Part shown: positions 38,250 to 47,840 of the stretch, piece after piece | Position numbering within the stretch: position 1 is the first letter of the stretch | How the letters are laid out: every line of letters begins with the position of its first letter | Origin: Gemmatimonadaceae bacterium | Lineage (GTDB): Bacteria; Gemmatimonadota; Gemmatimonadetes; Gemmatimonadales; Gemmatimonadaceae | NCBI GenBank assembly: GCA_035633115.1 | Contig: DASQFN010000050.1 | Coordinates: 1-55,422 of the forward strand | Length of the DNA stretch: 55,422 nt | Direction of reading: 5' to 3' | Position numbers and translations under genes: made by a program | Notes under the pieces: model-generated | Told to the model about the DNA's origin: nothing | What the model saw: only the letters and a program-made list of their open reading frames with translations | Database searches by the model: none

Positions 38250-41200
38250 TCATTCACGTGCTTCGCAAACACTCTCCGCATCGACTAGGTCTGTCGATGC
38301 GCGTCCAATCGGTCTGTGTGTGGCGGCAAAGCGATCGTACCGGACAGGGGGGAGATGTGACACTGGCGTGCGCGATGCGGAACTCGGCTGCGGGGGCCGC
38401 AATACAGGGGGTGGACTGGTGCGCAAACGACTCAACATATCGGTAACGGCACGTTCTAGTTGAGCATCTCTTCCGGCCAAATAGGCCACGGGATCGAAGT
38501 CCACGTGGATGTTCGGTAGAACGCCCTGCCCCTCAATGATTGCTAGGGGCCTGCCGTTCTCTAGTGCCCACCCGAGGTAGTTCGGGATCATTATCGATCC
38601 ACCATCAACCAGTGTGTGCCCACAACAGCCACCAATTACACCACCCTCTGTAGCCGAACCAACCACAGGGCCAAGCTTGTAATCTTTGAAACCGTAGCAA
38701 AACTCCTCGGCGTTCGATCCACTCGAGCCGTCGCAAAGAAGCGACTTAAGCCCACCAAAACCCCAGCTCTGACGAGTCCATGACTCTCCATAGCGAGGTT
38801 TGTGGAAAATGCGTGGTGGGTTTGCCAACTGTAAGAGGAACGATTCGGCGATTGAACCACCGCCGTTGTTACGCACGTCGAAAATGATTCCGCTTGCGTC
38901 GCGACTTGAGTAGTAGTACTTGCCGATCTGTTCCAGTCCCTCCCTCATCATGGTTGGAAGGTGCACATAAGTAATCCGCCCACCGCTACGTTTCTCGACG
39001 AATTTTCTGCGCGTTTCGGTCCATGCTGCATGGCGGAGCTTCGACTCGTCGCCGAGCGCTTTTACAACTATTTCCTGCGCGCCAACGTCGGTCGGAGCAC
39101 TGTTGATGAGTAGCTTAACCTCACTATTCCCTTTCCCGACGAGATATTGATTTAGATCAGCGTTGGGCCGCGGCCTTTCTCCATCTATACCGACGATATA
39201 GGAACCGGGGTGCACACCAAGCCCCGGTGCTAAAAGGGGTGACCGCTGACGGGGGTCGAAAGGATCGCCCGAAAGGAGCCGAACAATCTTGAACGCCCCG
39301 ACACCCGGAACAGCCCTGAAGTCGCCGCCGAGAAAACCCATAGGTTTTCCCACAGGAGGTGGTGTAATATCACCTCCTTGCACTCTTGCATGGCTGGTCC
39401 GCAACTCCGCGAGAAGATCCTGCAGGACGCGGGTAACATCTTCGCGCGTTGATAAAGCGGGAACTTGCGCAACATACTTTCGAACTACCCCGCCCCAGTC
39501 GAGCCCTCGCATACTTGGATCGTAGAAGTATCTCCGAATCGCGCGGCCGGCATCCTCAATTATCTGCCGCCACTCGGCCTTTTGGTCGACAACGATGGTC
39601 GCTGAATCGAAGGACACTGCGATAACAGCGGAATCTCGCTTCTCCTTCGTGGGATCAATTAGAGTGAAGGTTCCGGGTGCCGTGCGCACCAAAACGTGCC
39701 GCCCATCGGTCGCTACTCGATAATCTCCGGCTATGTTGAGCGGTGTTAGTTTCTGTTCGGCCAAATTGAAAGCGGAGAGGCCAGACTGGCCGCCAAGTAG
39801 AATTGTGCCGTACACCGCATCGATTCGGTCGTAGTCGCCTGTGGGTAGCGGCAGGTCAACGGCTCGCGTAGCAATCCCGTCTAGGTCAACTATCGTCATT
39901 CTGGGCGACGCGCTGCCCGCGCGATTCGTCGTCGCTTTTCGAGGAAAGCGGGTGTCGCGGCGGAGCGTTAAGAGCGAAACCCTCGTCGTCGACGCGTAGA
40001 ACGGAAGCACTGTATTAGGATCGCGGCGTCCGTTGTATTCCCGATCAGCGAGGAAGTAGAGGTAATCTCCGCCGGGATCGAACACAGGTGAAAAACTATT
40101 TACGCCGCGCGGCGTGATCCGTGTGCGCGAACGGGTTACGACATCAAAGAGATAGATCGATTGCCGATCATTAGTATCCCACTTAGCGTACGCTAAAAAC
40201 CGACTGTCAGGGCTGAAACGGTACGATGAATTGACAGAGCTATAAGACCCGCTCTCTGGGTTTACGGCCTGATCAACGACAGTTGCCGTGCCGGAACCTA
40301 CGTCAATCAGTAAGACCCGCAGTTCATGATCGCCCCCTGCTAGCCATTTTCCGTCAGGACTCCAAACGAGAGACGCGAGAGGGCCGGCTTTCCCATTCGT
40401 AACCTGCCGTGCGAGTGCGCCTGGTTGCGCGTCCTGAATCCAAATTTCCTCATCCCCGCTTGCATCCGAAACAAACGCGATTCTTTTTCCGTCCGGGGAA
40501 AACACCCCATTTTCCGCGCGGCTGCCGGGAACAGAATGAATGACACCGAAGGATTTGCCATTGATGTCAGCGCTAACCAGCTGACCTCGTGTTGATACGA
40601 GTATTTTGTCCAAGTTTGGCGACACGTCGAAGGAGCGTACGCCGCTATTGACGGGCACGACTCTTCTTGCCGAGACTGTCCAGTCGCGCAAATGGAAGGC
40701 CGGTCTTGCTACGACACTGGTACGCGTATCCAGAATGTGGACTGCGCCTGCTTGAGCGAAGATGACGAAGCCCTCGTCACAACCGAGGGACGTGACCGGG
40801 TGATCAGTAAACTTTGTTAACGCTCGAGCGACACCCGTCGATACGTTGAGCTCGAATAAATTCGCGGCCCCGTTTCGCTCCGAAATGAAATAAAGGCCAC
40901 TCTGTGACCAACATGGCGATGTATCAACTCCGGAGAATCTCGTCAGCTTCCGAAAGGTGTGGCGATTTGTGTCGGCAATCCAAATGTCGCCGGCTTGTCC
41001 TCCTCTGTAGCCGAACGTAAGTCGATTGTAGGTGGGCGGAACGTACGCTATCCGTCTCTTATCGGGCGCCGCGGACGCAAGACTTATCGGCGGAAGAGGC
41101 AGTCCTTCGGGTGCGCCGCCGCTCGTGTCGACCGCATACAGTCGGAAAGTCGGTTCGTCGTTTTCGCGCGCCGAGCGATACAACACCCGGCTACCGTCAG

Positions 41201-41561
41201 CCGTCCAACCTTGAACGGCAACGCCATAGGGGTCGAAGGTGAGGCGCCTCGCGACGCCACCGTCGACCGACATCAGGTAGACCTCCGGCGACCCGTCTGC
41301 TTGACCTGTGAACGCGACTGTTTTTCCGTCCGGAGAAAACCGAGCGTCCGTTTCGTTCCCGGGCAGTGTTGTCAATCGTTTTGCGTCGCCGCCCGTTGCG
41401 GTACCAATCCACAAGTCGCCCGCTGCGCTAAATACGACGCGACCCCCGCGGATGTCAGGTTGTCGCAGGTATGGGGATGACGGGGAAACTTGCGCGCTCG
41501 TTTGAACGACCGTCGCAAGTAGCGTAACAAGTCCCAAGCCAACTTGGGTCAATCGCCTCAT
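38250..41561 (-). CDS. tricorn-like S41 family peptidase with N-terminal beta-propeller
   Basis: 1103 residues from ATG 41561, which gives a signal peptide (MRRLTQVGLGLVTLLATVVQTSAQ); the frame is open to 41606. Residues about 25-620 are WD40-like/PD40 propeller repeats (SPDGKTVAFTGQADGSPEVYLM; SPDGKRIAFVSDASGDEEIWI). A helical S41-entry domain follows (RRYFYDPSMRGLDWGGVVRKY), then a PDZ domain (LGVHPGSYIVGIDGERP) and the S41 core: IIFDVRNNGGGSIAESF and the nucleophile region CDGSSGSNAEEFCYGFKDY. The Ser in SGSNAEEF is the expected catalytic residue. Tricorn-like enzymes degrade peptides; this one is exported. The tail after about 1040 is Pro/Arg-rich. It lies 45 bp downstream of the DUF5916 gene, in one unit. 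Confidence 0.9.
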   Translation of the reverse strand: MRRLTQVGLGLVTLLATVVQTSAQVSPSSPYLRQPDIRGGRVVFSAAGDLWIGTATGGDAKRLTTLPGNETDARFSPDGKTVAFTGQADGSPEVYLMSVDGGVARRLTFDPYGVAVQGWTADGSRVLYRSARENDEPTFRLYAVDTSGGAPEGLPLPPISLASAAPDKRRIAYVPPTYNRLTFGYRGGQAGDIWIADTNRHTFRKLTRFSGVDTSPCWSQSGLYFISERNGAANLFELNVSTGVARALTKFTDHPVTSLGCDEGFVIFAQAGAVHILDTRTSVVARPAFHLRDWTVSARRVVPVNSGVRSFDVSPNLDKILVSTRGQLVSADINGKSFGVIHSVPGSRAENGVFSPDGKRIAFVSDASGDEEIWIQDAQPGALARQVTNGKAGPLASLVWSPDGKWLAGGDHELRVLLIDVGSGTATVVDQAVNPESGSYSSVNSSYRFSPDSRFLAYAKWDTNDRQSIYLFDVVTRSRTRITPRGVNSFSPVFDPGGDYLYFLADREYNGRRDPNTVLPFYASTTRVSLLTLRRDTRFPRKATTNRAGSASPRMTIVDLDGIATRAVDLPLPTGDYDRIDAVYGTILLGGQSGLSAFNLAEQKLTPLNIAGDYRVATDGRHVLVRTAPGTFTLIDPTKEKRDSAVIAVSFDSATIVVDQKAEWRQIIEDAGRAIRRYFYDPSMRGLDWGGVVRKYVAQVPALSTREDVTRVLQDLLAELRTSHARVQGGDITPPPVGKPMGFLGGDFRAVPGVGAFKIVRLLSGDPFDPRQRSPLLAPGLGVHPGSYIVGIDGERPRPNADLNQYLVGKGNSEVKLLINSAPTDVGAQEIVVKALGDESKLRHAAWTETRRKFVEKRSGGRITYVHLPTMMREGLEQIGKYYYSSRDASGIIFDVRNNGGGSIAESFLLQLANPPRIFHKPRYGESWTRQSWGFGGLKSLLCDGSSGSNAEEFCYGFKDYKLGPVVGSATEGGVIGGCCGHTLVDGGSIMIPNYLGWALENGRPLAIIEGQGVLPNIHVDFDPVAYLAGRDAQLERAVTDMLSRLRTSPPPVLRPPQPSSASRTPVSHLPPVRYDRFAATHRPIGRASTDLVDAESVCEARE

Positions 41562-41606
41562 CGGTCGCGGCTCGACGCACAACCCGATGCATAAAGAACG
41601 CGACAC

Positions 41607-44222
41607 TTACCGACCAATCCAGTAGGTAGCTTTGAGAAGGAACACGTTGGCGGGAACGTCTCGGAATATTGCGCGTGTGTCCCTTGCAACGTTGAGTGAT
41701 GGAGTAAGACCTGAGCCCGCGCGGCGTTGTTGCCACACGAGATACAGCGTAGAGCCTGGGCGGTATTCCCAGCGCACTACCGCGTTGCCACGGAGACTGC
41801 GGGTTGAACCGTCTAGCGCTTCCGCGAAGTTCGATGGGGTCGCCGCGAATTCAAACGACCTACTGCGGGTAAGCCGGATGCTGTGATCGTAATCTTCAGC
41901 AACTATCAGCGGTTGTGCGAATAATTGCGCCGATAGCGATGGCGTAAGTGTCCAGTCGACTCGAACTGTTGCCCCTGCGACCCTTTGATCAAGCGGACTG
42001 AATATGTAGCTGGTGCCGAAGTTGCCGGTCTCACTCGCATCGGGTACAGCCGTCACGTATTGAGCGGGACTTACGACGTGCGCTGTGTTCAGCCCAATCG
42101 AGAAGCGCGCGGATTCGTTGGGGCGAGCGTTGAGAGTTACGTCAAGTCGGCGAGTACGTCCGCCGGTCCGGTCATTAGCGAGGCCGATACCTCCCGACAG
42201 AGCGAACGGCTGCCGGAAGTCCGTGCCGAAATTAAGAACTCCGTCGATACCTCGCGGTTTGCGGGCAATCGGTCCACCGCGCGTTAGTTCATCGTCCAGA
42301 CTACCAGGACGGAGTGTAATTCTGCCGCCGAACGGCCAGTAGCTGGACAATAGTGCGCCGAAGCCGAGCGACCAACCGTTCTCCACCACGGCGCCTCCGT
42401 AATTCCACTGGTGTCCCGTGAACGCGTTAATGTTCCACGCGCGGAGTACGCCGCGGGGGGCGTCCTGCTTATAAGTGACGTAATTCGAAAGTGAGTGAAC
42501 GTCGCCGCGCCGGAGAAATCCAAGATCGTTCGCTTCGAAGCCGGGGCTGCGTGTTTCGAATGCGACCGACCCAATCCAGTTTTCGCCTGCCGCGCGAGTC
42601 ACGCTTGCCGCGCCAGCTATTCCCGATAGCGATGTGCGATCCGGATCGAACTTTACATGGGTGGCATCGGGCCGCTGGAAATAGTGTGTGCTTGAAAGCT
42701 GCGTTGACCTGAGCGACTCTGCTGTACCGGCCACCTTGGACCCAACTAGGTAGCCGTCAAATACCCATGACCGACGCTGCCAGAAGTGCGTCGCATCTAA
42801 GCCAAAAAGTTGCGCACGATCTCGGAGAGCGGCCTTGGTTGCAGGGCTTTCGTCGAAGCGGTTAACGAACGTGGCGATTCCACCGACTGACGTTTCACCT
42901 TCTCTTAGTTCGCGCTTGGCACGGATGACGGAATAATTCGTAAGCGGTTCAACTTGGATGCGATCTCGTGTGCCAGTTCGAAACCTTGCCGTCTCCTCAA
43001 CGCCGATGGCGTTAAGAACTCCAACCGACCAACCTGACGCGAGGCGACCACTCAGCTTGAATGCGCCGGCGATGGCTGTCTGCTCGGGGACAACCATCTC
43101 TACTTCTTCCGCTGTCGACGGAATGACTTGGGGCGACCGTCCGATCCGTCGCGAGTAAAACGGCTGGAGATCCTCCAGTTGGCCGAAGGCCTTCAATTGT
43201 GCGAACGCAAAGACGTCTGCACCTTCAACGAAGAACGGCCTTTTTTCGGGGAAGAATGTTTCAAACGCGGTCAGGTTCACGACCGCCGGATCAACCTCGA
43301 CTTGGCCGAAATCCGGATTCAACGCTCCAGTTAGTGACAGCTCGCTCGTCAGAGCAACCCTGCCATCCAGCCCCATTCGCTGGCTTCTACCTTCGGGCTT
43401 CCGGGCAACACTAGCATAGGGGACAAGACTTAATCCTCGACTGCGTGGCAGCGACGTTGATAATGCGAGGTGCGCGTATCTGTCCACACCTGCACGTTCT
43501 TTCTTGGGCGTAAATGAAAAGACGTCCCGTTCCTGTTTGCGGAAAATGAATCGCTCGAGTTGGATTCCCCATCCATCTTCCACATTCCGCGAGTACTGGA
43601 GCTCCGACAACGGGATGCGTAGTTCAGTCGTCCAGCCTTGCGAGTCTACCACAGCAGCAGCGAACCAGACTGCGTCCCAAGACGCATCTTGGTCACCGTT
43701 GGAGCGCACGACAAAGTCTCCACGTGCTCCTGACGCTGCGACTCTAAAACCAACCGCTGTCAGGTGATCATGACGCGGATCAATGTAGACCGTGAAGTAG
43801 TCTGATTGCGGCTCGTCGTCGCGGCGCGCTAAGCGGCGCGTTATTAGCGCGGCAGAATCGTCCCACATGCGAGCGCCCACGTATATCGCATCGGATCCCA
43901 ACAGCACGCGGACTTCAGTTCGCTGCGTAGCGGCGCGCCCCTCCTTCGGATCTAGCTGAGTGAACGCCGTAGCAGCCGTTGCAGCAGTCCAATCCGTTTC
44001 ATTCAAGACGCCATCGACGTCAATCCTGCCGCGAACTCGCCCGGCATCGAGCGTTCGCGAAGACGCCAGTGTCGGAGTCGGGGATTCCTTCGGCAGCGAT
44101 TCCTGAGCGTGAACTACGGGAGTGTAAACATTACAAAGGAGTGCGGAACTAACCGCGACGCGAAAGCGTCGACGCGTCTCAAGGGTTGCAATTTGTATTG
44201 CGTTTCGAAACAACCAAATCAT
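41607..44222 (-). CDS. DUF5916 domain outer-membrane protein with CBM9-like N-terminal domain
   Basis: 871 residues. An unusually long signal region (MIWLFRNAIQIATLETRRRF, then VAVSSALLCNVYTPVVHAQ) precedes a CBM9-like domain at about 60-240 (GRIDVDGVLNETDWTAATAATAF; VGARMWDDS; YFTVYIDPRHDHLTAVGFRV; GWTTELRIPLSELQYS). From about residue 250 the DUF5916 barrel follows, with its hallmark LNPDFGQVEVDPAVVNLTAFETFFPEKRPFFVEGADVF and YSRRIGRSPQ. The C-terminus is LLKATYWIGR. DUF5916 proteins are common in Bacteroidota and Gemmatimonadota, sit in the outer membrane and are thought to handle glycans or peptides; no activity is established. It is upstream of and cotranscribed with the S41 peptidase, a frequent partnership. 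Confidence 0.9.
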   Translation of the reverse strand: MIWLFRNAIQIATLETRRRFRVAVSSALLCNVYTPVVHAQESLPKESPTPTLASSRTLDAGRVRGRIDVDGVLNETDWTAATAATAFTQLDPKEGRAATQRTEVRVLLGSDAIYVGARMWDDSAALITRRLARRDDEPQSDYFTVYIDPRHDHLTAVGFRVAASGARGDFVVRSNGDQDASWDAVWFAAAVVDSQGWTTELRIPLSELQYSRNVEDGWGIQLERFIFRKQERDVFSFTPKKERAGVDRYAHLALSTSLPRSRGLSLVPYASVARKPEGRSQRMGLDGRVALTSELSLTGALNPDFGQVEVDPAVVNLTAFETFFPEKRPFFVEGADVFAFAQLKAFGQLEDLQPFYSRRIGRSPQVIPSTAEEVEMVVPEQTAIAGAFKLSGRLASGWSVGVLNAIGVEETARFRTGTRDRIQVEPLTNYSVIRAKRELREGETSVGGIATFVNRFDESPATKAALRDRAQLFGLDATHFWQRRSWVFDGYLVGSKVAGTAESLRSTQLSSTHYFQRPDATHVKFDPDRTSLSGIAGAASVTRAAGENWIGSVAFETRSPGFEANDLGFLRRGDVHSLSNYVTYKQDAPRGVLRAWNINAFTGHQWNYGGAVVENGWSLGFGALLSSYWPFGGRITLRPGSLDDELTRGGPIARKPRGIDGVLNFGTDFRQPFALSGGIGLANDRTGGRTRRLDVTLNARPNESARFSIGLNTAHVVSPAQYVTAVPDASETGNFGTSYIFSPLDQRVAGATVRVDWTLTPSLSAQLFAQPLIVAEDYDHSIRLTRSRSFEFAATPSNFAEALDGSTRSLRGNAVVRWEYRPGSTLYLVWQQRRAGSGLTPSLNVARDTRAIFRDVPANVFLLKATYWIGR

Positions 44223-44356
44223 CGGGCCTCAAAGTGCGAAACGATGCGAGGGAACCTTCCGCGATCATCATTTCGACACCACTGACTTAGTTGTTGTCAC
44301 AGCGCGTGTGCGCGGGCCAGCTACGTTTCTTGCACCATTGCAGCACGGTACGATCC

Positions 44357-44703
44357 TTATTTCCTGAATAACTGGCTCATGAATGCGAGCTCGAAGAGTA
44401 CGACCAACACAGGGCCCTGAGGCTGCGATCCATTCGTGAGCTTGATGTATAAAAGCCCCAGAATCATTCCGCAGGTTGGCAAGAGCCGTAAGTGTCCGGA
44501 GCGCGCTAAACTCAGCGCCCGGCATTGAGCCTTGGGGTAATGAGATTCAGGCCGCCGATCAACAACAACGCGAATCCGGAACCCACAAACCAGATGGCCG
44601 GTAACTACAGCTCGCTATAAGTCAACAAACGTAACGCCTGGGTGAATAACGAGATCGCGCCGATGATCCAACCTGCGAGACGCTGCAGCTGTTGAGCACG
44701 CAT
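44357..44703 (-). pseudogene. decayed small membrane-protein gene (in-frame stop plus frameshift)
   Basis: ATG 44703 has AGGAGG at ideal spacing. Translation gives MRAQQLQRLAGWIIGAISLF...LLTYSEL, an in-frame TAG, then LPAIWFVGSGFALLLIGGLN...LITPRLNAG. A one-base shift near 44521 connects this to ALSLARSGHLRLLPTCGMILGLLYIKLTNG...VLVVLFELAFMSQLFRK and a TAA at 44357. Joined, this is a coherent protein of about 115 residues with three to four membrane helices. The length (347 bp) is not a multiple of three. Either a pseudogene or a gene damaged by sequence errors; no family recognised. Confidence 0.55.
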
Positions 44704-45037
44704 TCGTTACGCCTCCTTTTCGCGTCGCGTAGCTTGCGGGGTTTAGTCATCACGCGCAGGACAGTCTGCGCATCAGCCTTCTAGTAGCTCCGCTCAAGAC
44801 AGCGCAGATCTCCCCATCCGCGGGCGAGCGCGACGTCTTGAGCTGGCAAATGTTTCGCTCAGCGCTCCACCTGCGACGGTACGGACGGAAGTCGCCGCCC
44901 TCGAGCTCGCTTGCCTCAGCAGCTCTCCCGACGGCGACACGTTGCCTTCCAGCAACCGGACCATGCTCGTCGAAGCAAATGCGAGCGTCGGTGGAGGCAT
45001 TCGCGGCAGTCCGCGCTCTCGGGCTCTCAGTGTCGAT
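44704..45037. other. gap with no confident gene
   Basis: 334 bp between the decayed membrane gene and the end of the HEAT-repeat gene. A minus-strand frame of 91 codons (45069-44794, GTG start) begins inside the HEAT gene end; its product is Ser/Arg-rich and resembles nothing known, so it is not called. No clear terminator is seen. Confidence 0.5.
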
Positions 45038-46447
45038 TCAACGCTTTGACGGTACTCGTGCGGCAGCACGCGCCCTTACTTCGCCCACCAAGATACGCGC
45101 GATCGATCTTAGAGCTGGCGACCGGTCAGTTTCAGCAATCCGCTCCAGCTGCTGCAGTGCCTCTTTGTCATCGCGCTGGGAAAGCATTGCTAGCACTGTC
45201 TTGCGGAGTTCATCCTCTGAAAGGCCGTCTGCAAGACGTCCGAGTTCGCCCGAAGGTAGCCCTGCTTCCGCGCCAAGCAGAAGTGCGATCTTGCGCTCGT
45301 TTAGCCTGAAGCGTAACTGGCGGGAGACTGCAGCGAGCCACCTAGCATTATCCAAAGTTCGATTCTGCGAAATGGCCGTCAAAATCGCTTGGCGAATGTC
45401 CGGCTCCGGGCTTTGTTCGAACAGTCCCTTCAACGCGTCTAAGTCTGCTTTCCTTCCTCTCTCTGAGAGGAGAATAATCGCTGTACCTCGAGACTTTACG
45501 GCAAGGGTCACATCATTGACATATCGGAATAACACTGCGCGCGCCTGTGCTGAACCTTGGTCTGCAATGGCAGCGAGGGCGACAGTGCGAAGTGTGGTAT
45601 CTGGCTGGGAACGGGCTAGCTGTTCCAACAGTGCGAGCGATGCACCATTTGGAACCCTGCCGAGTCCGAACACCGCGGCGCGCCTGAGGCTGACTTCGGC
45701 ATTCGATGCCACGACTCTTCGAAATGTTTTCTCGGCAGCAGCAGGAAAAACGTCCGCAGCGATCACCAGCGCGTTCCGACGGAGTGCCAAGGGACACTTG
45801 CTGTTTGGTGCCACCAGACGATCGGTCAGTTTCACGGCATCTGTTTCGGATTGAGACGCAACATACCGAAGAGCCAGAGCAAACGCCGGCGGCTGAAGCC
45901 CCACGCAGGTTTCAACGCTTCGAACTGATGCAGCTATTCTCTGAAGCCGCTTATGGGCTGTTCGATCACCCGTTCGATCAAGCTGTGTAAGAACGCGTAT
46001 CAGAAAAGCGTCAACATCAGCCGTGGTAGCTGCTTCCGGATACAATTTTCGTTGGTCATCAAGTGCTGCGAGCGCGGCCAACAGCTGTCCTGATCCACCG
46101 ATTTTGTATCGGGCGAATGCTTCCCAATACCCGGCATTGGAGGCGGCTGTTGATCCCCGGTACCTGCGGACTTGTTGAAAGAGCAATGCCGCGCGCGAAA
46201 AGTCACCCTTAAACAAAGCCGTTCGAGCCTCTTGGAAAAGTGAATCTGAGGCAATTGAATCGACAACGATCTTGTTGCGTGGTTCGAAGGTCTCGACGCT
46301 CGGCTGCGCTTCCGCGTGCACCGCGCGCACCGCGCGCACCGGAACACTACCCACGCAGTTAACGACAGCCACGGTTACGAGCCAGCAAAACCAGTTAGCG
46401 GCTCGCGGCCTCTTCGCGTTTGAACGACATGCCCGACGAATCTTCAT
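45038..46447 (-). CDS. HEAT-repeat protein, exported
   Basis: 469 residues. An N-terminal basic region and hydrophobic segment (NWFCWLVTVAVVNCVGSVPVRA) indicate export or anchoring. Residues about 60-130 resemble TPR-like helices (SLFQEARTALFKGDFSRAALLFQQV). From about 210 to the end there are repeated helical pairs of the HEAT/PBS-lyase type (LRRAAVFGLGRVPNGASLALLEQL; LRTVALAAIADQGSAQARAVLF; DIRQAILTAISQ; LRKTVLAMLSQRDDKEALQQLERIAE). HEAT repeats bind protein partners; no enzyme motif is seen. It follows the putative anti-sigma gene by 7 bp, so it is the third member of the sigma operon and probably part of the same envelope sensing system. Confidence 0.85.
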   Translation of the reverse strand: MKIRRACRSNAKRPRAANWFCWLVTVAVVNCVGSVPVRAVRAVHAEAQPSVETFEPRNKIVVDSIASDSLFQEARTALFKGDFSRAALLFQQVRRYRGSTAASNAGYWEAFARYKIGGSGQLLAALAALDDQRKLYPEAATTADVDAFLIRVLTQLDRTGDRTAHKRLQRIAASVRSVETCVGLQPPAFALALRYVASQSETDAVKLTDRLVAPNSKCPLALRRNALVIAADVFPAAAEKTFRRVVASNAEVSLRRAAVFGLGRVPNGASLALLEQLARSQPDTTLRTVALAAIADQGSAQARAVLFRYVNDVTLAVKSRGTAIILLSERGRKADLDALKGLFEQSPEPDIRQAILTAISQNRTLDNARWLAAVSRQLRFRLNERKIALLLGAEAGLPSGELGRLADGLSEDELRKTVLAMLSQRDDKEALQQLERIAETDRSPALRSIARILVGEVRARAAARVPSKR

Positions 46448-46454
46448 CGCGTAG

Positions 46455-47117
46455 CTATAAGACTGTTGTTACACGCCAGCGGGCCAAGGCAGCGTCGAGC
46501 TGGTCTCGTACCTCTCTTTGCCAAAACTGTTCGCGCACGGCGTTTTCTGACGAAGCAGAAGCAAAGGCGACGTCGGCGAGTAGAGATTCGACGCTGGAGA
46601 GCAAGCGCAGACTCTCGGGAGTCGCGCTCGCCGGCGAGTCGATCAAAACTCGGGTTTGAGTGAGCAGCACAACAGCCTCTGCTTCATCTGAAGCCGAAAG
46701 CGTCGGCGAATTAATTCTCGGGGCCAAGAAATTCTTCACGGCCTTGAAGTGAGCGGCAGATAAGCGGGAGAAAGCCGCGTCGGGTGGCCGGGGCGGGCTA
46801 ACCGTGTGGCCTCTTTCCGGTCTCGCCTCGTTCGTTGTCGTGACAGAGGATGCGTCGTTTGCTTGCCGACGAAGCACCAAGCTTCCCGCCGCAACGACTG
46901 CGAGCACGGCCGCAATTGCGAGGATTTGCAATTGTGTCCGGCGATTCGTTCTGGATTGACGACCGCGAATGCTCTTCCAGATTTCGTCCGCGTTCGCGCG
47001 CGGCGTTGATAAACTTGCAGGCAACTCGCTCCGTAGGAATTCTTGGAAGGCGGGGGAATCGTCATCCTCTGGCACTGGCAGACCACCGTCGTGTGGCATG
47101 TGACTGTTATCATCCAT
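46455..47117 (-). CDS. putative anti-sigma factor, single-pass membrane protein
   Basis: 220 residues from ATG 47117, overlapping the sigma-factor stop by 8 bp. Layout: an acidic cytosolic N-terminal part (about 60 residues, containing FQEFLRSELPASLSTP and ANADEIWKSIRGRQ), one membrane helix (LQILAIAAVLAVVAAGSLVL), then a periplasmic region of about 130 residues, helical and rich in Ala, Leu and Ser. No zinc HxxxCxxC motif is present in the N-terminal part, so it is not a classical ZAS domain. The call rests on position behind an ECF sigma gene and on topology. It would hold the sigma factor inactive until an envelope signal releases it. Confidence 0.65.
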   Translation of the reverse strand: MDDNSHMPHDGGLPVPEDDDSPAFQEFLRSELPASLSTPRANADEIWKSIRGRQSRTNRRTQLQILAIAAVLAVVAAGSLVLRRQANDASSVTTTNEARPERGHTVSPPRPPDAAFSRLSAAHFKAVKNFLAPRINSPTLSASDEAEAVVLLTQTRVLIDSPASATPESLRLLSSVESLLADVAFASASSENAVREQFWQREVRDQLDAALARWRVTTVL

Positions 47118-47703
47118 TCTTCCATTCCTCAAATACGTCCTTCAACAAGTTCCTAAGCTGGGCACGTCCGCGGGACAATCGCATCCGCGCGGCGCCGGTG
47201 CCAATGCCCAGGATGGCGGCAACCTCCTCGTGCGATTTTCCTTCGACATCATAAAGCAGGACGGCAACGCGAAGATCAGAGGGCAATTTATTGAACGCAG
47301 CTCGAAGCCGACTACGGAGATGAGCCTGTTCCTGTCCGAACAATGATTCCTGCAGTTGTTCTGATTCGAGCGCCGCTTGCCATTCGCGCTTCGATACCCG
47401 TCGCGCCGCCCTCAGGCCGTTCAAGATCACGCGAACCGCAAGTCCATAAAGCCAAGTTCCAAAGGCAGCTTCGCCGCGGAACAGTTCCAATTTGTTGAAA
47501 GCACGAATAAAAACCTCCTGGGTCAAATCCTCCGCGAGCGCTATGTCGTTAGTCATCCGGTGTGCAAGTCGAAACACTGTGTCGACGTGCGTGTCGTAAA
47601 GCCGGCGCGTCGCCGACTCGTCTCCTCGTCGCGCACCTGCCACCAGGAGGAGTGTTTCGGCTGGGCCGGGAGCTAGCGCGCGAGGCTGCGCTTCAGGTTC
47701 CAC
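47110..47703 (-). CDS. ECF-type RNA polymerase sigma factor
   Basis: 197 residues. Region 2: ATRRLYDTHVDTVFRLAHRMTNDIALAEDLTQEVFIRAFNKLELFRGEAAFGTWLYGLAVRVILNGLR, including the AEDLTQEVF core-binding motif. Region 4: RAAFNKLPSDLRVAVLLYDVEGKSHEEVAAILGIGTGAARMRLSRGRAQLRNLL, a helix-turn-helix. Region 3 is absent, as expected for ECF factors. It directs polymerase to a small regulon and is probably held by the product of the next gene, which overlaps it by 8 bp. Divergent from the M20 peptidase gene across about 137 bp, whose promoter it could control (inference). Confidence 0.93.
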   Translation of the reverse strand: MEPEAQPRALAPGPAETLLLVAGARRGDESATRRLYDTHVDTVFRLAHRMTNDIALAEDLTQEVFIRAFNKLELFRGEAAFGTWLYGLAVRVILNGLRAARRVSKREWQAALESEQLQESLFGQEQAHLRSRLRAAFNKLPSDLRVAVLLYDVEGKSHEEVAAILGIGTGAARMRLSRGRAQLRNLLKDVFEEWKNG

Positions 47704-47840
47704 GATTACTTAGACACGACGTGCCACCACTATGTCACGAGGCGAAGTCGTTCACGCCGTAGTGACATCGTTGCGGACAGCGGTGTCTTAGCACCTTGGT
47801 AGAGGTGCGTGTACCCATTCCAATTCAGGCAACATTCATA

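Noticed and set aside
44268-44525. 85-codon minus-strand frame
   Set aside because: It is the wrong frame across the decayed membrane-protein gene; the hydrophobic protein is found in other frames.
44794-45069. 91-codon minus-strand frame beginning inside the HEAT gene end
   Set aside because: GTG start, Ser/Arg-rich product without domain resemblance, overlaps a real gene; could be real but is not supported.
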